A stretch of 64,000 nt of DNA from Halobacterium rubrum (GTDB taxonomy: Archaea; Halobacteriota; Halobacteria; Halobacteriales; Halobacteriaceae). Under the pieces are notes generated by a model. It saw only the letters and a list, made by a program, of their open reading frames with translations, did not search any database and was not told the origin of the DNA. A program made the translations under genes and the position numbers. Of the stretch, positions 1 to 11,073 are shown in pieces (within the stretch, counting starts at the first letter, position 1; every line of letters starts with the position of its first letter). The stretch covers positions 372,001 to 436,000 of the forward strand of contig NZ_JAJQQZ010000003.1 of assembly GCF_021729015.1 (NCBI RefSeq). Reading direction: 5' to 3'.

Positions 1-441
1 TACGTCCGCGAGGACTACCCTGCCGTCGCCGACCACGAGGTCGTCGCCGCGCTCGTCGCCGCCGCCGAACGCCTCGGCCACGACTACCACGTCGGCCTCA
101 CGATGAGCGCCGACTCCTTCTACGCCGGCCAGGGGCGCGACGGCTTCGACGGCTTCCGCGCGCCCGGCGCCGACGAGATGCTGGACGAACTCCGGGACGC
201 CAACGTCAAGAACATCGAGATGGAGGCCGCCGCCATCTGCACGCTCGCGAACGTCTACGGCCTGCGAGCCGGCGCCATCTGTTCGGTGTTCGCCAACCGG
301 GAGACCGGCGAGTTCCTCACCGAGGGCGAGTCCGTCGCCGCCGAGACCGCGAGCCTCGCGGTCCACCTGCTGGCGAAGATGGACCAAAAGAAGGCCGAAG
401 CCGGCGTCGACCAGTGGCACGCAGGCCTCAGCCTCGACTGA
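1..441 (+). CDS. Nucleoside phosphorylase, uridine phosphorylase type (3' part only)
   Basis: This is the C-terminal 146 codons of a family-1 nucleoside phosphorylase. The frame is open from the first base, so the true start lies outside the window; the ATG at 103 is internal. The segment NIEMEAAAICTLANVYG matches the family region in which a Met-Glu pair binds the ribose of the nucleoside, and the following AICSVFANR is typical of the uridine/purine phosphorylase C-terminus. The enzyme would cleave uridine (or a related nucleoside) with phosphate to base plus ribose-1-phosphate in the cytoplasm, a salvage step. Substrate choice cannot be settled without the N-terminal half. Confidence 0.85.
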   Translation, partial: YVREDYPAVADHEVVAALVAAAERLGHDYHVGLTMSADSFYAGQGRDGFDGFRAPGADEMLDELRDANVKNIEMEAAAICTLANVYGLRAGAICSVFANRETGEFLTEGESVAAETASLAVHLLAKMDQKKAEAGVDQWHAGLSLD

Positions 442-510
442 CCTGCTAACGAACCAGGTACCGGCGATGAGGACTACGCTACCGCGACGGTAGGCCGGCC
501 TTACGCGAAA

Positions 511-520
511 CACATATACC
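511..520 (+). promoter_or_regulatory. TATA-like box for the gene at 547
   Basis: The AT-rich string CACATATACC lies about 31 nt before the ATG at 547 in otherwise GC-rich DNA. This is the usual distance for a leaderless haloarchaeal transcript. Assigned from position and composition only. Confidence 0.5.
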
Positions 521-546
521 GTCCCGAGTTAGCTTGGAAGACAAAC

Positions 547-873
547 ATGTGCGACCTCCAGCACACGTTCCGAGCCCTCCAGCACCCACGGCGCCGCCAC
601 GCATTCGACTGCGTTCGCACCCACCAGTCGCTGGCGCTCGCCGACCTCGCCGAGCTCGTCCTCGAACGGGAGACCGGGACCCCTGCCAGTGAACACGACC
701 CCGAGACGGTCCGGGACGTCTACTTCTCGCTGTACCACCGCCACGTCCCGGTGCTCCGCGAGGCGTCGCTCGTCGAGTACGAACAGGACGCCGACGTGGT
801 CGGCGTCCGCGACGAGGCCACGCAGTCGCTGTCCGCGGCCCGCGACACCGTCGACTCGCTGCTGTCGGCGTAA
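547..873 (+). CDS. Small haloarchaeal protein, DUF7344-like winged helix
   Basis: A 108-residue acidic protein with no signal peptide or membrane segment. The N-terminus (ALQHPRRRHAFDCVRTH) followed by LALADLAELVLERE, a central YFSLYHRHVPVLREASLVEY and a terminal helix is the layout of the small winged-helix DUF7344-type proteins common in haloarchaea. These usually begin with a helix containing an 'R-R' pair and end with a wing reading 'GLVEYD'. It probably acts as a DNA-binding regulator, but the target is unknown. The start is supported by the TATA-like box at 511-520. The family assignment rests on pattern recognition. Confidence 0.7.
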   Translation: MCDLQHTFRALQHPRRRHAFDCVRTHQSLALADLAELVLERETGTPASEHDPETVRDVYFSLYHRHVPVLREASLVEYEQDADVVGVRDEATQSLSAARDTVDSLLSA

Positions 874-957
874 CCGAAGCTCGGAGTCACGGCGACCGGC
901 CGGCCCCGACGATAGGGAGAGAATAACGTTCGGGCCGGGCCACGTCGCTCCGGGACG

Positions 958-1374
958 ATGAACTTCGACGAGTTCACCGGCGCAGTACAGCACCGACTCG
1001 AACTCTCCGGGACGGGGGAAGCGGTGCGAGCGACCCGCGCGGCGCTGACCGCGCTCGGCAGCCGTATCCCGGAGGGTGACGCCACCGACCTCGCGAGCGC
1101 GCTCCCGATGGAGATCGACTGGTACCTCACGGGCGCAGTCCACGACCATGGTCAGCACTTCGACTGGCAGACGTTCCTCGACCGCGTCGCCGAGACCGAG
1201 GGCGTCGACCGCAGCGACGCCGCGTACCACGCACAGGTCGTCGTCGACCTCGTCGCCGACCTCGTCCCGGAGGCGGACGTCCGCCAGCTCCGCGACCAGC
1301 TCCCTGCCGACGAGGACTGGGAGCACCTGTTCGGCGTCCTCGACGCCGGCGGCTGGGAAGAACACGACCGCTAG
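958..1374 (+). CDS. DUF2267 family protein
   Basis: A 138-residue soluble protein that matches the DUF2267 pattern. It begins MNFDEFTGAVQHRL, has the alanine-rich helix ATRAALTALGSRIPEGDATDLASALP, and then repeats a similar unit (WQTFLDRVAETEGV ... VVVDLVADLVPEADVRQLRDQLP). The two halves therefore look like an internal duplication of a helical unit. The family's molecular function is not known to me. AT-rich sequence at about 919-928 could serve as the promoter. It is in tandem with the upstream small regulator but about 85 nt away, so it is probably transcribed separately. Confidence 0.8.
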   Translation: MNFDEFTGAVQHRLELSGTGEAVRATRAALTALGSRIPEGDATDLASALPMEIDWYLTGAVHDHGQHFDWQTFLDRVAETEGVDRSDAAYHAQVVVDLVADLVPEADVRQLRDQLPADEDWEHLFGVLDAGGWEEHDR

Positions 1375-1399
1375 CTACAGAAACGAGTTTCTCGCCGAC

Positions 1400-2569
1400 T
1401 TACAGCGCGTCCCAGGCCTGCATCGCGCGCTGCCACGACGTCAGCTTCGCGATCCACCGCGCCGCCGCGCCCTTCTTCAGGACCTTCGCCGGCAGGCTGT
1501 TGAACGTCCGCACCGGCGCCGAGACGCCGCTCATCTCCACGTCGTGAGCGATGGCCGTCTCGCCGACCGAGACGAGCGTCCCCTGATCGTCGTACGTCCA
1601 CGTCTCCAGTGGCCGACCGTCCATCGCACGCTTCACGTTCTCCGCGGCGACGTCGGCGGCCTGCCAGGCGGCCTGCGCCGTCGGCGGCGCCGCCTCGTCG
1701 GTGCCCTGCGAGATCATCGAACAGTCGCCGACTGCGAACACGCGCTCGTCGTTGGTCTGGAGCGTGGACTCCGCCTGCAGGCGGTTGTGTTCGGCGTCGA
1801 TGTCGACCTCGGCGAGTTCGCTCGGGCCCGTCACACCGCCCGTCCAGAGGAAGACGTCGTAGTCGATGCTGTCCCGCTCGTCGAACTCCAGGCTGTCCTC
1901 GGTCGCCGCCGTAATCGGGTCGTCGGTGAGGATGTTCACGTCGGCGTCCTCCAGCCGGTGGCGGAGCGCGCCCTGAATCTCGCTGTCGCCCGGCGGGAAG
2001 ATCTCCGGCAGGGCCTCCACGAGCGTCACGTCGATGGGGGCGTTGTGGCGGTCCCGGAACTCCGCAATTTCGCCCGCGCTCTGGATGCCGGACAGCCCGG
2101 CGCCACCGACGACGACCTGGGCGGGGTCCTCGCGGGTCGCGTCACGGGCGGCTTCCTTGACCTGCTCGTGGATCTCGAGGGCGTCGTCGAGGCTCTTCAG
2201 CGTGAGCGGGTGCTCGGCCATCCCATCGATGCCGTACGTCGCTGTCTCCGACCCGATGCCGACGACGAGGTAGTCGTAGTCGACGTCCTCGCCGTCCGCT
2301 AGCTCGACTACGCGGTCGTCGGTGTCGATGTCTTCGACGCTGTCGTGGACGAACTCCGTGCTGCGGGACTTGATGTCGTCGACCGGAATCGTGATCTTGT
2401 CTCGGACGCCGGGGTCCCGGATGACCCGGTGGGCTTCGTGGAGGACGAGGTGATAGTCCGTCTCGGAGACCCAGACGAGTTCCGCGTCCGGCCCGAGCTC
2501 CGCCTCGAGTTTCGAGACCGCCCCTGCACCGGCGTACCCTGCACCGAGAACGACGACTCGCGTTGTCAT
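1400..2569 (-). CDS. NAD(P)/FAD-dependent oxidoreductase, type II NADH dehydrogenase-like
   Basis: A 389-residue two-dinucleotide-fold flavoprotein. The N-terminal FAD-binding Rossmann motif GAGYAG is at residues 9-14. A second glycine motif (VVVGGAGLSG, about 152-161) would bind NADH, and the C-terminal flavin motif AVGDCS lies near residues 279-284. Length and motif order fit NDH-2 and related sulfide:quinone reductase enzymes, which pass electrons from NADH to the quinone pool at the inner face of the membrane. The sulfide-quinone reductase alternative normally carries conserved redox cysteines, and I see only the one in GDCS, so NDH-2-like is preferred. The sequence TTTGTATC about 30 nt upstream on the minus strand is a plausible TATA box. 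Confidence 0.88.
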   Translation of the reverse strand: MTTRVVVLGAGYAGAGAVSKLEAELGPDAELVWVSETDYHLVLHEAHRVIRDPGVRDKITIPVDDIKSRSTEFVHDSVEDIDTDDRVVELADGEDVDYDYLVVGIGSETATYGIDGMAEHPLTLKSLDDALEIHEQVKEAARDATREDPAQVVVGGAGLSGIQSAGEIAEFRDRHNAPIDVTLVEALPEIFPPGDSEIQGALRHRLEDADVNILTDDPITAATEDSLEFDERDSIDYDVFLWTGGVTGPSELAEVDIDAEHNRLQAESTLQTNDERVFAVGDCSMISQGTDEAAPPTAQAAWQAADVAAENVKRAMDGRPLETWTYDDQGTLVSVGETAIAHDVEMSGVSAPVRTFNSLPAKVLKKGAAARWIAKLTSWQRAMQAWDAL

Positions 2570-2614
2570 GGAGACGACTCGGGGGCCCGTTGATACAAAG
2601 CCTGCGATAGCGAC

Positions 2615-3148
2615 TCAGTGCGCCGGCTCTCCGGACGGCGCCTCCATCGAGTCGATCTTCAGAATCAGGATGCCCTTCGTGTCGTCTTTCCCGTCGACGG
2701 TCCCGGCGACCCGCAGCTTCGACAGCGGCGTCGGCCCGACGACGACCTCGTCGCCCTCGTGGAAGTCACGCACCGACCCCCGCAGGTGGACTTCGGCCCG
2801 GCACAGCTCCGGGTGGTGGACGCTGGTCAGATTGATCTCCTTGACGTTCACCTCGGTGACGTCTTCGCCCTCGTGGGTCACGGGCACTTCCGCCGCCGAG
2901 TCGAGCTGCTGGATGTCCAGCGCCTCGTAGGCGTCGACGGTCGGCTTGTAGCCCCCCTTCGGGCCGGGGACGCCTTCCACCAGCTGGAGGGCTTTCAGGC
3001 TCTGCATCTGGTTCCTGATGGTGCCCGGGTTCCGGTCGACCTCCTCGGCGATCGCCTCGCCTTTCACAGCCGTCTCCTCCTGCGTGTACCGGTCTACGAG
3101 CGCCCGCAGGACGGTCTTCTGGCTGGAGGTCAGTTCAATCGATGACAT
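2615..3148 (-). CDS. Winged-helix transcriptional regulator with C-terminal ligand-like domain
   Basis: I start this protein at the ATG at 3148 (MSSIELTSSQKTVL), because the residues encoded further upstream do not look like part of the domain. The first 65 or so residues form a winged helix-turn-helix (LTSSQKTVLRALVDRY ... KGEAIAEEVDRNPGTIRNQMQSLKAL ... GYKPT). The C-terminal ~100 residues are beta-rich (VTEVNVKEINLTSVHHPELCRAEVHLRGSV), suggesting a sensing or dimerisation domain. A DNA-binding regulator is likely; the ligand and targets are unknown. It lies 45 nt upstream of the NADH dehydrogenase gene on the same strand, so co-transcription and control of that gene are possible but inferred. 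Confidence 0.75.
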   Translation of the reverse strand: MSSIELTSSQKTVLRALVDRYTQEETAVKGEAIAEEVDRNPGTIRNQMQSLKALQLVEGVPGPKGGYKPTVDAYEALDIQQLDSAAEVPVTHEGEDVTEVNVKEINLTSVHHPELCRAEVHLRGSVRDFHEGDEVVVGPTPLSKLRVAGTVDGKDDTKGILILKIDSMEAPSGEPAH

Positions 3149-3230
3149 GCCGTGAGGTTCGCCGCAGACGCACTTCAAACCCCCGATGGTCGGGGTGGGG
3201 TCGCCCGGACAGTCCCGCCCCGGCAGGCGA

Positions 3231-3968
3231 CTACTGGCCTTCCAGTGGGTCGTACTCCGAGCCGACGACCGGCAGGTCCAGTTCCTCGCCGTACCGGTAC
3301 CCCTGCACGAGCAGCCCCGACGCGAGGAAAAGCGCTAATAGCCCCCAAGAGACCTCGCTTGGCGTCGTTTCGGTGACGTCGACACCACCAGTCAGAGCAC
3401 GCTGCCAGAGGGGAACCACCACCGAGAGCAGTCCCGCCCCGACCGAACTGACCGTCGCCGTGACCAGCAGCGTGTAGAGTCGCGACGCCAGAGCAGCGCC
3501 GACGAGTCCGGCGACGAGGGTGAGCAGGAGCACCTCCTGGTTCTGGAAGACAGGAACCGCGGACAGCTGTTCGAGGAACCGCTCGATGCCGCCCGGCGAC
3601 CGGGGTACCGTCTCGAAGCGGGTGACTGCGTTCGTGAGTTCGCGCCCGGCGAGCACGAAGAACACCGCGAGGCCCGTGCTCAGGAATCCGAGAAGCACGA
3701 CAGCCAGCCAGCTCACCAGCGGCACCACCACTCTGCCGAGCACCGCGCCGACGACCACTCCACCGGCTGTCAGGGCTAACCTGTCGGGGCTACCTGCTGC
3801 GTTCGTGGCGGCCATCCAGCCGGCGACACCGCCGGCGCTACCACCTGCGAGGTACCCGACCCACGCGAGCAGCCGGTCGCTGAGTCCATAGCCGTCGTAC
3901 GCGAACGCGACCCCGATGCCAGTGGCCAGTCCGAGAACGACGTAGGACTGTACCGACCCACCAATCAT
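3231..3968 (-). CDS. Hypothetical multi-pass membrane protein
   Basis: About 245 residues with roughly six hydrophobic segments and Gly/Ala-rich helices (for example YVVLGLATGIGVAFAYDGYG and LLLTLVAGLVGAALASRLYTLLV). The C-terminus is cytoplasm-like and charged (GEELDLPVVGSEYDPLEGQ). I recognise no functional motif. Two starts are possible. ATG at 3968 lies about 30 nt from the AT-rich string at 3996-4003, which suits a leaderless message, while ATG at 3995 would add nine residues. It is divergent from the epimerase gene at 4162. Confidence 0.7.
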   Translation of the reverse strand: MIGGSVQSYVVLGLATGIGVAFAYDGYGLSDRLLAWVGYLAGGSAGGVAGWMAATNAAGSPDRLALTAGGVVVGAVLGRVVVPLVSWLAVVLLGFLSTGLAVFFVLAGRELTNAVTRFETVPRSPGGIERFLEQLSAVPVFQNQEVLLLTLVAGLVGAALASRLYTLLVTATVSSVGAGLLSVVVPLWQRALTGGVDVTETTPSEVSWGLLALFLASGLLVQGYRYGEELDLPVVGSEYDPLEGQ

Positions 3969-4127
3969 GCCCTCGATGCTGTACCGAAGTAACATAAATT
4001 CTGCTATGCGTCGGGCCGACCGGCGAGAGGGTCGCGGAGGCCGTCGGTCTCGGCAGGTCTCGAGGCGTACCGTTCGTGTCTGGAATCGGAGTCGAAGCCG
4101 AGTGCGAGACCGGGCCGATGATTCCGG

Positions 4128-4137
4128 TACTCATATC
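4128..4137 (+). promoter_or_regulatory. TATA-like box for the epimerase gene
   Basis: The string TACTCATATC is centred about 30 nt before the ATG at 4162. It supports that start over in-frame codons further upstream and suggests a nearly leaderless transcript. Confidence 0.5.
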
Positions 4138-4161
4138 TCCGTGGTGAGACACGCTTCGGAC

Positions 4162-5088
4162 ATGGACGGCAAACGCGTGCTGGTCACTGGCGGCGCCGGG
4201 TTCATCGGCTCGAACCTCGCGAACCACCTGGCCGCCGACAACGACGTCGTGGCCCTGGACGACTGCTACCTCGGGACGCCCGAGAACCTGGACGAAGCGG
4301 TCGAGTTCGTGGAGGCCGACGTGCTCGACGACGACCTGCCGACCGAGGGCGTCGACGTGGTCTACCACCTCGCCGCGCTCTCCAGCCGGCAGATGCTCGA
4401 AGACAACCCCCGACGGGGCGCTCGCGTGAACATCGAGGGGTTCGTGAACGTCGTCGAACAGGCCCGCGAGGACGGCTGTGACACGGTCGTCTACGCGTCG
4501 ACCTCCTCGGCGTACGGCAGCCGCACCGAACCCACGCCCGAGGACGTCGACATGGAGGCCTCCACCGGGTACGACGCGTCGATGCTCGGCCGGGAGCGCT
4601 ACGGCGAGTACTACAACGACTTCTACGACGACCTCACGCTCGCCGGGATGCGCTTCTTCTCCGTCTACCAGGGCTACGCCGGCAGCGAGGAACACAAAGG
4701 CGAGTTCGCGAACACGCTCTCCCAGTTCACCGAACAGATCGCGAACGGCGAGGCGCCCGTGCTCTGGGGCGACGGCAGCCAGACCCGGGACTTCACGCAC
4801 GTCTCCGACGTGGTCGCCGGACTCGAACTCGCCGCGGAGAACGAGCTCGCCGGCGTCTACAACCTCGGCACGGGCGACGCCTACTCGTTCAACGAGATGG
4901 TCGAGCTGATCAACGACGCCCTCGGCACCAGCGTCGAACCCGAGTACGAGCCGATTCCGCTGAAGAACTACGTCCACGACACCTGCGCCGACTACAGCCG
5001 CTTCCACGAAGCCACCGGCTGGGAGCCCGAGGTGTCCTTCGAGGAGGGCGTCGAGCTGGTCTGCGAACCGTATCTCGACGAGCAGTAG
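4162..5088 (+). CDS. NAD-dependent epimerase/dehydratase, GalE-like
   Basis: A 308-residue extended SDR protein. The NAD-binding TGGAGFIGS motif is at residues 9-17, the YHLAALSS strand at about 68-75, and the catalytic Thr/Ser region VYASTSSAYG at 110-119. Substrate-domain features such as WGDGSQTRDFTHVSDVV follow, typical of UDP-sugar epimerases acting in the cytoplasm to supply surface glycans. Unusually, the catalytic YxxxK motif reads Tyr137-Asp-Ala-Ser-Met141, so the lysine is replaced by methionine; the codon is clearly ATG. Either activity is reduced or altered, or a nearby basic residue compensates. The start is chosen at the Rossmann fold and agrees with the TATA-like box. The exact sugar substrate is not deducible. 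Confidence 0.88.
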   Translation: MDGKRVLVTGGAGFIGSNLANHLAADNDVVALDDCYLGTPENLDEAVEFVEADVLDDDLPTEGVDVVYHLAALSSRQMLEDNPRRGARVNIEGFVNVVEQAREDGCDTVVYASTSSAYGSRTEPTPEDVDMEASTGYDASMLGRERYGEYYNDFYDDLTLAGMRFFSVYQGYAGSEEHKGEFANTLSQFTEQIANGEAPVLWGDGSQTRDFTHVSDVVAGLELAAENELAGVYNLGTGDAYSFNEMVELINDALGTSVEPEYEPIPLKNYVHDTCADYSRFHEATGWEPEVSFEEGVELVCEPYLDEQ

Positions 5089-5103
5089 GCTGCTCCGGGC
5101 GGT

Positions 5104-5421
5104 TCAGCGGTAGGTGAACGATATGTCGATGAGTTTCGTGACGGCTAGCGTCGACGCGACAAGCGTCCCGCCCATCGCCAGCCCCAGGCCACCGCCGGCC
5201 GCGAACATATACCTGTACCCCGGCGGCGCGTTCACGAAGAGGTGGGCTGCTACCGGGACGACCAGCGCTATCGGGGCGACGTGCACGAACAGTTTCCGGG
5301 GCGTCAGACGCCGCAGGTCGCCGTAACTCCGACCGTGGGACACCTGGAGGGTGAGGACGAACCACGTGAACCAGACCGCGGCGTCTCGCGTGATGTGTTG
5401 TACCTCTCGGAGGGCGGACAT
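5104..5421 (-). CDS. Small haloarchaeal membrane protein
   Basis: A 105-residue protein starting MSALREVQHITRDAAVWF at 5421. Three hydrophobic stretches are visible (AAVWFTWFVLTLQVSHG, HVAPIALVVPVAAHLFVN and a Gly-rich GGGLGLAMGGTLVASTLAVT). It ends convergently 15 nt from the epimerase stop. No function is recognised. The codon usage and the sharp start after a short AT-rich spacer argue that it is real rather than an antisense artefact of the longer open frame running to 6291. Confidence 0.65.
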   Translation of the reverse strand: MSALREVQHITRDAAVWFTWFVLTLQVSHGRSYGDLRRLTPRKLFVHVAPIALVVPVAAHLFVNAPPGYRYMFAAGGGLGLAMGGTLVASTLAVTKLIDISFTYR

Positions 5422-5541
5422 ACCACCGAGTCTGCACTCTTCGCACAAAAATTGTGGTGCCGTAGCTGCCGGGCTGGCGGCGTGCCGTCGCCGCCGCGAC
5501 GAACCGGTGGAGCCTAAACCGTGGTTGGTGTACGTTCGACC

Positions 5542-6447
5542 GTGACTCGAACTGTCTACGTCGTCGGAGCACCGATGGACTACGGCGCCGACCGACGGGG
5601 CGTCGACATGGGGTCGTCGGCCATCCGGTACGCCGACCTCTCGGACGAACTCGCCGCCGCCGGCGTCGAGACCGTGGACGGCGGCGACCTCCTCGTCCCC
5701 CGAGCCGAGGAGCGCGACCCCGGCGACGAGTCCGCGAAGTTCCTCCCCGAGATCGAGGACGTCTGCACGCGGCTCGCCGACGAAGTCGCGGACGCCATCG
5801 ACAGCGACAACACCCCGCTCGTGCTCGGCGGCGACCACGCCGTCGCCATCGGCTCGCTCGTCGGCTGCTCGCGCGACGCCGACATCGGCGCCGTCTGGTT
5901 CGACGCCCACGGCGACTTCAACACCCCCGAGACCTCCCCTAGCGGCAACATCCACGGCATGCCGCTGGCCGCCGCCCTCGGCGAAGGTCGCTTCGAGACC
6001 GAGGAGTGGGCCAACGCCAGCGGCCTCCGCGAAGAGAACATCGCCTACGTCGGCCTCCGCACCCTCGACGACACCGAGAAGGATGCCATCCGTGCCAGCG
6101 ACATGACCGCCTACACGATGAGCGACATCGACGAACGCGGCGTCATCCCCGTCGTCGAAGACGCCCTCGACGTCGCCACCGCCGGCGTCGACGGCATCCA
6201 CGTCTCTCTGGACCTCGACTGGCTCGACCCCGACGAAGCCCCCGGCGTCGGCACGCCCGTCCGCGGCGGCGCCACTTACCGCGAGGCCCACGCCGCCCTC
6301 GAAACCGTCGCCGAACGCGACCGCGAGGCGGACATCCTCCGCAGCATGGACGTCGTCGAAGTCAACCCCATCCTCGACGAATCCAACCGCACCGCCGAAA
6401 TCGCCGCCGAACTCGCGGCGAGCGCGCTCGGCAAGCGCATCCTCTAA
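5542..6447 (+). CDS. Arginase-family ureohydrolase (arginase more likely than agmatinase)
   Basis: A 301-residue manganese ureohydrolase. The metal ligands are present: GGDHA with His99, then DAHGDFN with Asp121, His123 and Asp125, and SLDLDWLDP with Asp224 and Asp226. The segment SGNIHGMPLA after the second motif is characteristic of arginases rather than agmatinases, so the predicted reaction is arginine to ornithine plus urea in the cytoplasm. I favour the GTG at 5542 as the start, because CCTAAACC lies 23-30 nt upstream as a TATA-like element. A GTG at 5521 would add seven residues. It ends convergently with gyrA across a hairpin-rich spacer. Confidence 0.85.
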   Translation: MTRTVYVVGAPMDYGADRRGVDMGSSAIRYADLSDELAAAGVETVDGGDLLVPRAEERDPGDESAKFLPEIEDVCTRLADEVADAIDSDNTPLVLGGDHAVAIGSLVGCSRDADIGAVWFDAHGDFNTPETSPSGNIHGMPLAAALGEGRFETEEWANASGLREENIAYVGLRTLDDTEKDAIRASDMTAYTMSDIDERGVIPVVEDALDVATAGVDGIHVSLDLDWLDPDEAPGVGTPVRGGATYREAHAALETVAERDREADILRSMDVVEVNPILDESNRTAEIAAELAASALGKRIL

Positions 6448-6460
6448 GGTACCTTTTGCG

Positions 6461-6537
6461 CTGCGCTCGGGCGGCTTCGCCGCCCTCGCGCAGTGAACCG
6501 GCGACCTACCGGGTCCTTCGGACCGCTCGGTCGCCGG
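6461..6537. repeat. Two consecutive hairpins between convergent genes
   Basis: The first inverted repeat has arms at 6461-6475 and 6479-6493 (13 of 15 pairs, loop TTC). The second has outer arms CCGGCGACC (6498-6506) and GGTCGCCGG (6529-6537) enclosing an inner perfect hairpin GGTCC-TTC-GGACC (6512-6524). The element fills the gap between the arginase-family gene and gyrA, which converge. It could act as a bidirectional terminator or RNA stabiliser, or be a dispersed palindromic repeat; a short T run (TTTT, 6454-6457) precedes it. Confidence 0.6.
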
Positions 6538-6568
6538 ATGCTACTCGGATAGAACGTGGAGACGGGCG

Positions 6569-9052
6569 CTATTCGTCTTCGGCCTCGTCGTCTGCGTCGT
6601 CGGTCTCCGTGGGGCTGTAGACGTCGACGCCAGCGACCTCGTCGCCCGACTCGACTTGCATGATTTTGACGCCCTTCGTGTTCCGGCCGACCGTCGAAAT
6701 CTCGTCGACGGGCATCCGGATGATCTGACCGGCTTCGCTCATCACGACGAGGTTGTCGTCCGCGGCGACGGTGTCGATGGAGACGACGTCGCCGTTGCGG
6801 TCCTCGGTCTTGATGTCGACGAGCCCGAAGCCGTACCGGGACTGCGGCCGGTATTCGGTGAGGTGAGTGCGCTTCCCGTAGCCGTTCTCGGTGACCGTCA
6901 GCAGCGCGCGGTCGTCGTCCTCGCTGGCGGCGACCAGCCCGGCGACGGCGTCGCCGTCACGGAGCTTGACCCCGTTGACGCCCTTCGTCGCGCGGCCCGT
7001 CGACCGGACCTCGGCCTCGTCGAACCGGATGGTCATCCCGTGCTCGGTGCCGATGACGAGGTCCATCGAGCCGTCGGTCACCTCGACGTCGACGAGCTCG
7101 TCGTCGTCCCCCAGGCTGATGCCGATGATGCCCGTCGAGAGCACGCTCTCGTACTCCGTGGCCGGCGTCCGCTTCGCGGTGCCGTTCCGGGTCACCATCG
7201 TGAGGTACTCCTCGTCCTCGAAGTCGTCCGTGTTCACGATGGCCGTGACCTCCTCGCCGTCGTCGAGGTCGAGGAGGTTCACCGCCGACGTCCCCCGGGC
7301 AGTCCGGGACATCTCCGGAATCTGGTAGGTCTTGAGCTGGTAGACCTGGCCCTGGTTCGTGAAGCACAGGAGGTAGTCGTGGGTGCTCGCCGTGAACACC
7401 GTCGACACCCTGTCCCCGTCCTTCAGGTCGGTGCCGATGATGCCCTTGCCGCCCCGGTGCTGGGGGTCGAAGGTCTCCGCCGGCACGCGCTTGATGTAGT
7501 CGTCCTCGGTGAGCACGACCACGACGTCCTCCTCGGGGATGAGGTCCTCGTCGTCGACGGTCCCCGTGTCCTCGATGAACGACGTCCGGCGCTCGTCGGC
7601 GTACTCCGATTTGATCTCCTGGAGCTCGTCTTTGATGACGTCCAGCAGCTCCTGCTCGCTGCCCAGAATCTCCTCGAGGCGCTCGATGCGCGCCGTTACG
7701 TCGTCGTACTCGGACTCGATCTCGGCGGCCTCCATCGACGTCAGGCTGCCCAGCTGCATCCGGACGATGTGGTCGGCCTGCTCCTGGGAGAAGTCGAACG
7801 CCGACTTGAGGACTTCCTTGGCGTCGTCGCGGTCCTCGGCGTCCTGAATCAGGTCGACGACCTCGTCGGCGTTCTCCAGCGCCTTCAGGCGACCCTCGAG
7901 GATGTGCGCGCGGTCCTCGGCCTCCGCGAGGTCGTGCTCGCTGCGGCGGCGCACGACTGCCTTGCGGTGGCTGACGTACTCCGCGAGCATCTCCTTCAGC
8001 GTCAGGACCTTCGGCTCGCCGTCGACGAGCGCGAGGTTGATGACGCTGAACGTCTTCTCGAGGTGGCTCTCCAGCAGCCGGTTCTCGACGACGTCGGTGT
8101 TGGCCTTCTGCTTGAGGTCGATGACGACGCGGACGCCGTTCCGGTCGGACTCGTCGCGGAGGTCCGTGATGCCCTCCAGCTTGCCGTCCTTGACGTCCTC
8201 GGCGATGCGCTCGACGAGCTTCGACTTGTTCTGCTGGTAGGGCAGCTCCGTGATGACGATGCTGTCCTTGCGGCCGTCGCTCTCGACGTGGTACTCGGCG
8301 CGCATCCGGACGCGCCCCCGGCCCGTCTGGTAGGCCTGCTTGACGTCCGAGCGCCCGACGATGTTCGCTGCCGTCGGGAAGTCCGGCCCCTTCACGTGGT
8401 CCATCAGGTCAAGGACCGTGCAGTCGGGGTTGTCGATGAGGTGGACGGTCGCGTCGATGACCTCGCCGAGGTTGTGCGGCGGGACGTTCGTCGACATCCC
8501 GACTGCGATGCCCGACGAGCCGTTCACCAGCAGGTTCGGGAACGCCGACGGCAGCACCGTCGGCTCGGTCAGGCGGTCGTCGTAGTTCGCCTGGAAGTCG
8601 ACCGTGTCTTTCTCGATGTCGGTCAGCAGCTCCTCGGCGATGGGCGCCATCCGGGCCTCCGTGTACCGCATCGCCGCCGCCGGGTCGCCGTCGACGCTGC
8701 CGAAGTTCCCCTGGCCGTCGACCAGCGGGTACCGCATCGAGAAGTCCTGGGCCATCCGGACGAGCGCGTCGTAGATGGGGGAGTCGCCGTGCGGGTGATA
8801 GTCCCCCATCGTGTCCCCGACGATGTTCGAGGACTTCCGGTGGCTCGACCCGCTGGTCACGCCGGACTCGTGCATCGCGTAGAGGATGCGCCGGTGGACG
8901 GGTTTGAGGCCGTCGCGGACGTCCGGGAGCGCGCGACCCGCGATGACGCTCATCGCGTAGTCGATGTACGACTGCTCCATCTCCTCGTCCACGCGCACGT
9001 TCTTCACTCGGTCCGCCACGTCGTCGGGTACGTCAGGTGATTCCGAACTCAT
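6569..9052 (-). CDS. gyrA: DNA gyrase subunit A
   Basis: An 827-residue bacterial-type gyrase A subunit. The winged-helix region is intact ([13 protein letters not shown] near 49-60, DYHPHGD at 84-90). The catalytic tyrosine that attacks DNA is Tyr130 in [12 protein letters not shown]. The coiled-coil and gate region follows, then six repeats of the C-terminal beta-pinwheel. The GyrA box reads PQHRGGKG at about 529-536, which identifies the protein as gyrase rather than topoisomerase IV. The C-terminus is an acidic tail. With GyrB it introduces negative supercoils using ATP. The gene follows gyrB with a single intervening base, so the two are certainly co-transcribed. Confidence 0.98.
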   Translation of the reverse strand: MSSESPDVPDDVADRVKNVRVDEEMEQSYIDYAMSVIAGRALPDVRDGLKPVHRRILYAMHESGVTSGSSHRKSSNIVGDTMGDYHPHGDSPIYDALVRMAQDFSMRYPLVDGQGNFGSVDGDPAAAMRYTEARMAPIAEELLTDIEKDTVDFQANYDDRLTEPTVLPSAFPNLLVNGSSGIAVGMSTNVPPHNLGEVIDATVHLIDNPDCTVLDLMDHVKGPDFPTAANIVGRSDVKQAYQTGRGRVRMRAEYHVESDGRKDSIVITELPYQQNKSKLVERIAEDVKDGKLEGITDLRDESDRNGVRVVIDLKQKANTDVVENRLLESHLEKTFSVINLALVDGEPKVLTLKEMLAEYVSHRKAVVRRRSEHDLAEAEDRAHILEGRLKALENADEVVDLIQDAEDRDDAKEVLKSAFDFSQEQADHIVRMQLGSLTSMEAAEIESEYDDVTARIERLEEILGSEQELLDVIKDELQEIKSEYADERRTSFIEDTGTVDDEDLIPEEDVVVVLTEDDYIKRVPAETFDPQHRGGKGIIGTDLKDGDRVSTVFTASTHDYLLCFTNQGQVYQLKTYQIPEMSRTARGTSAVNLLDLDDGEEVTAIVNTDDFEDEEYLTMVTRNGTAKRTPATEYESVLSTGIIGISLGDDDELVDVEVTDGSMDLVIGTEHGMTIRFDEAEVRSTGRATKGVNGVKLRDGDAVAGLVAASEDDDRALLTVTENGYGKRTHLTEYRPQSRYGFGLVDIKTEDRNGDVVSIDTVAADDNLVVMSEAGQIIRMPVDEISTVGRNTKGVKIMQVESGDEVAGVDVYSPTETDDADDEAEDE

Positions 9053-9053
9053 G

Positions 9054-11048
<1,995 letters not shown>

Positions 11049-11073
11049 TTAGCCGGCGCCGCGACCCGCCGCT

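Noticed and set aside
6656-9040. A 794-codon open frame on the plus strand
   Set aside because: It is the antisense shadow of gyrA, whose identity is certain from its motifs; the plus-strand product has no recognisable domain.
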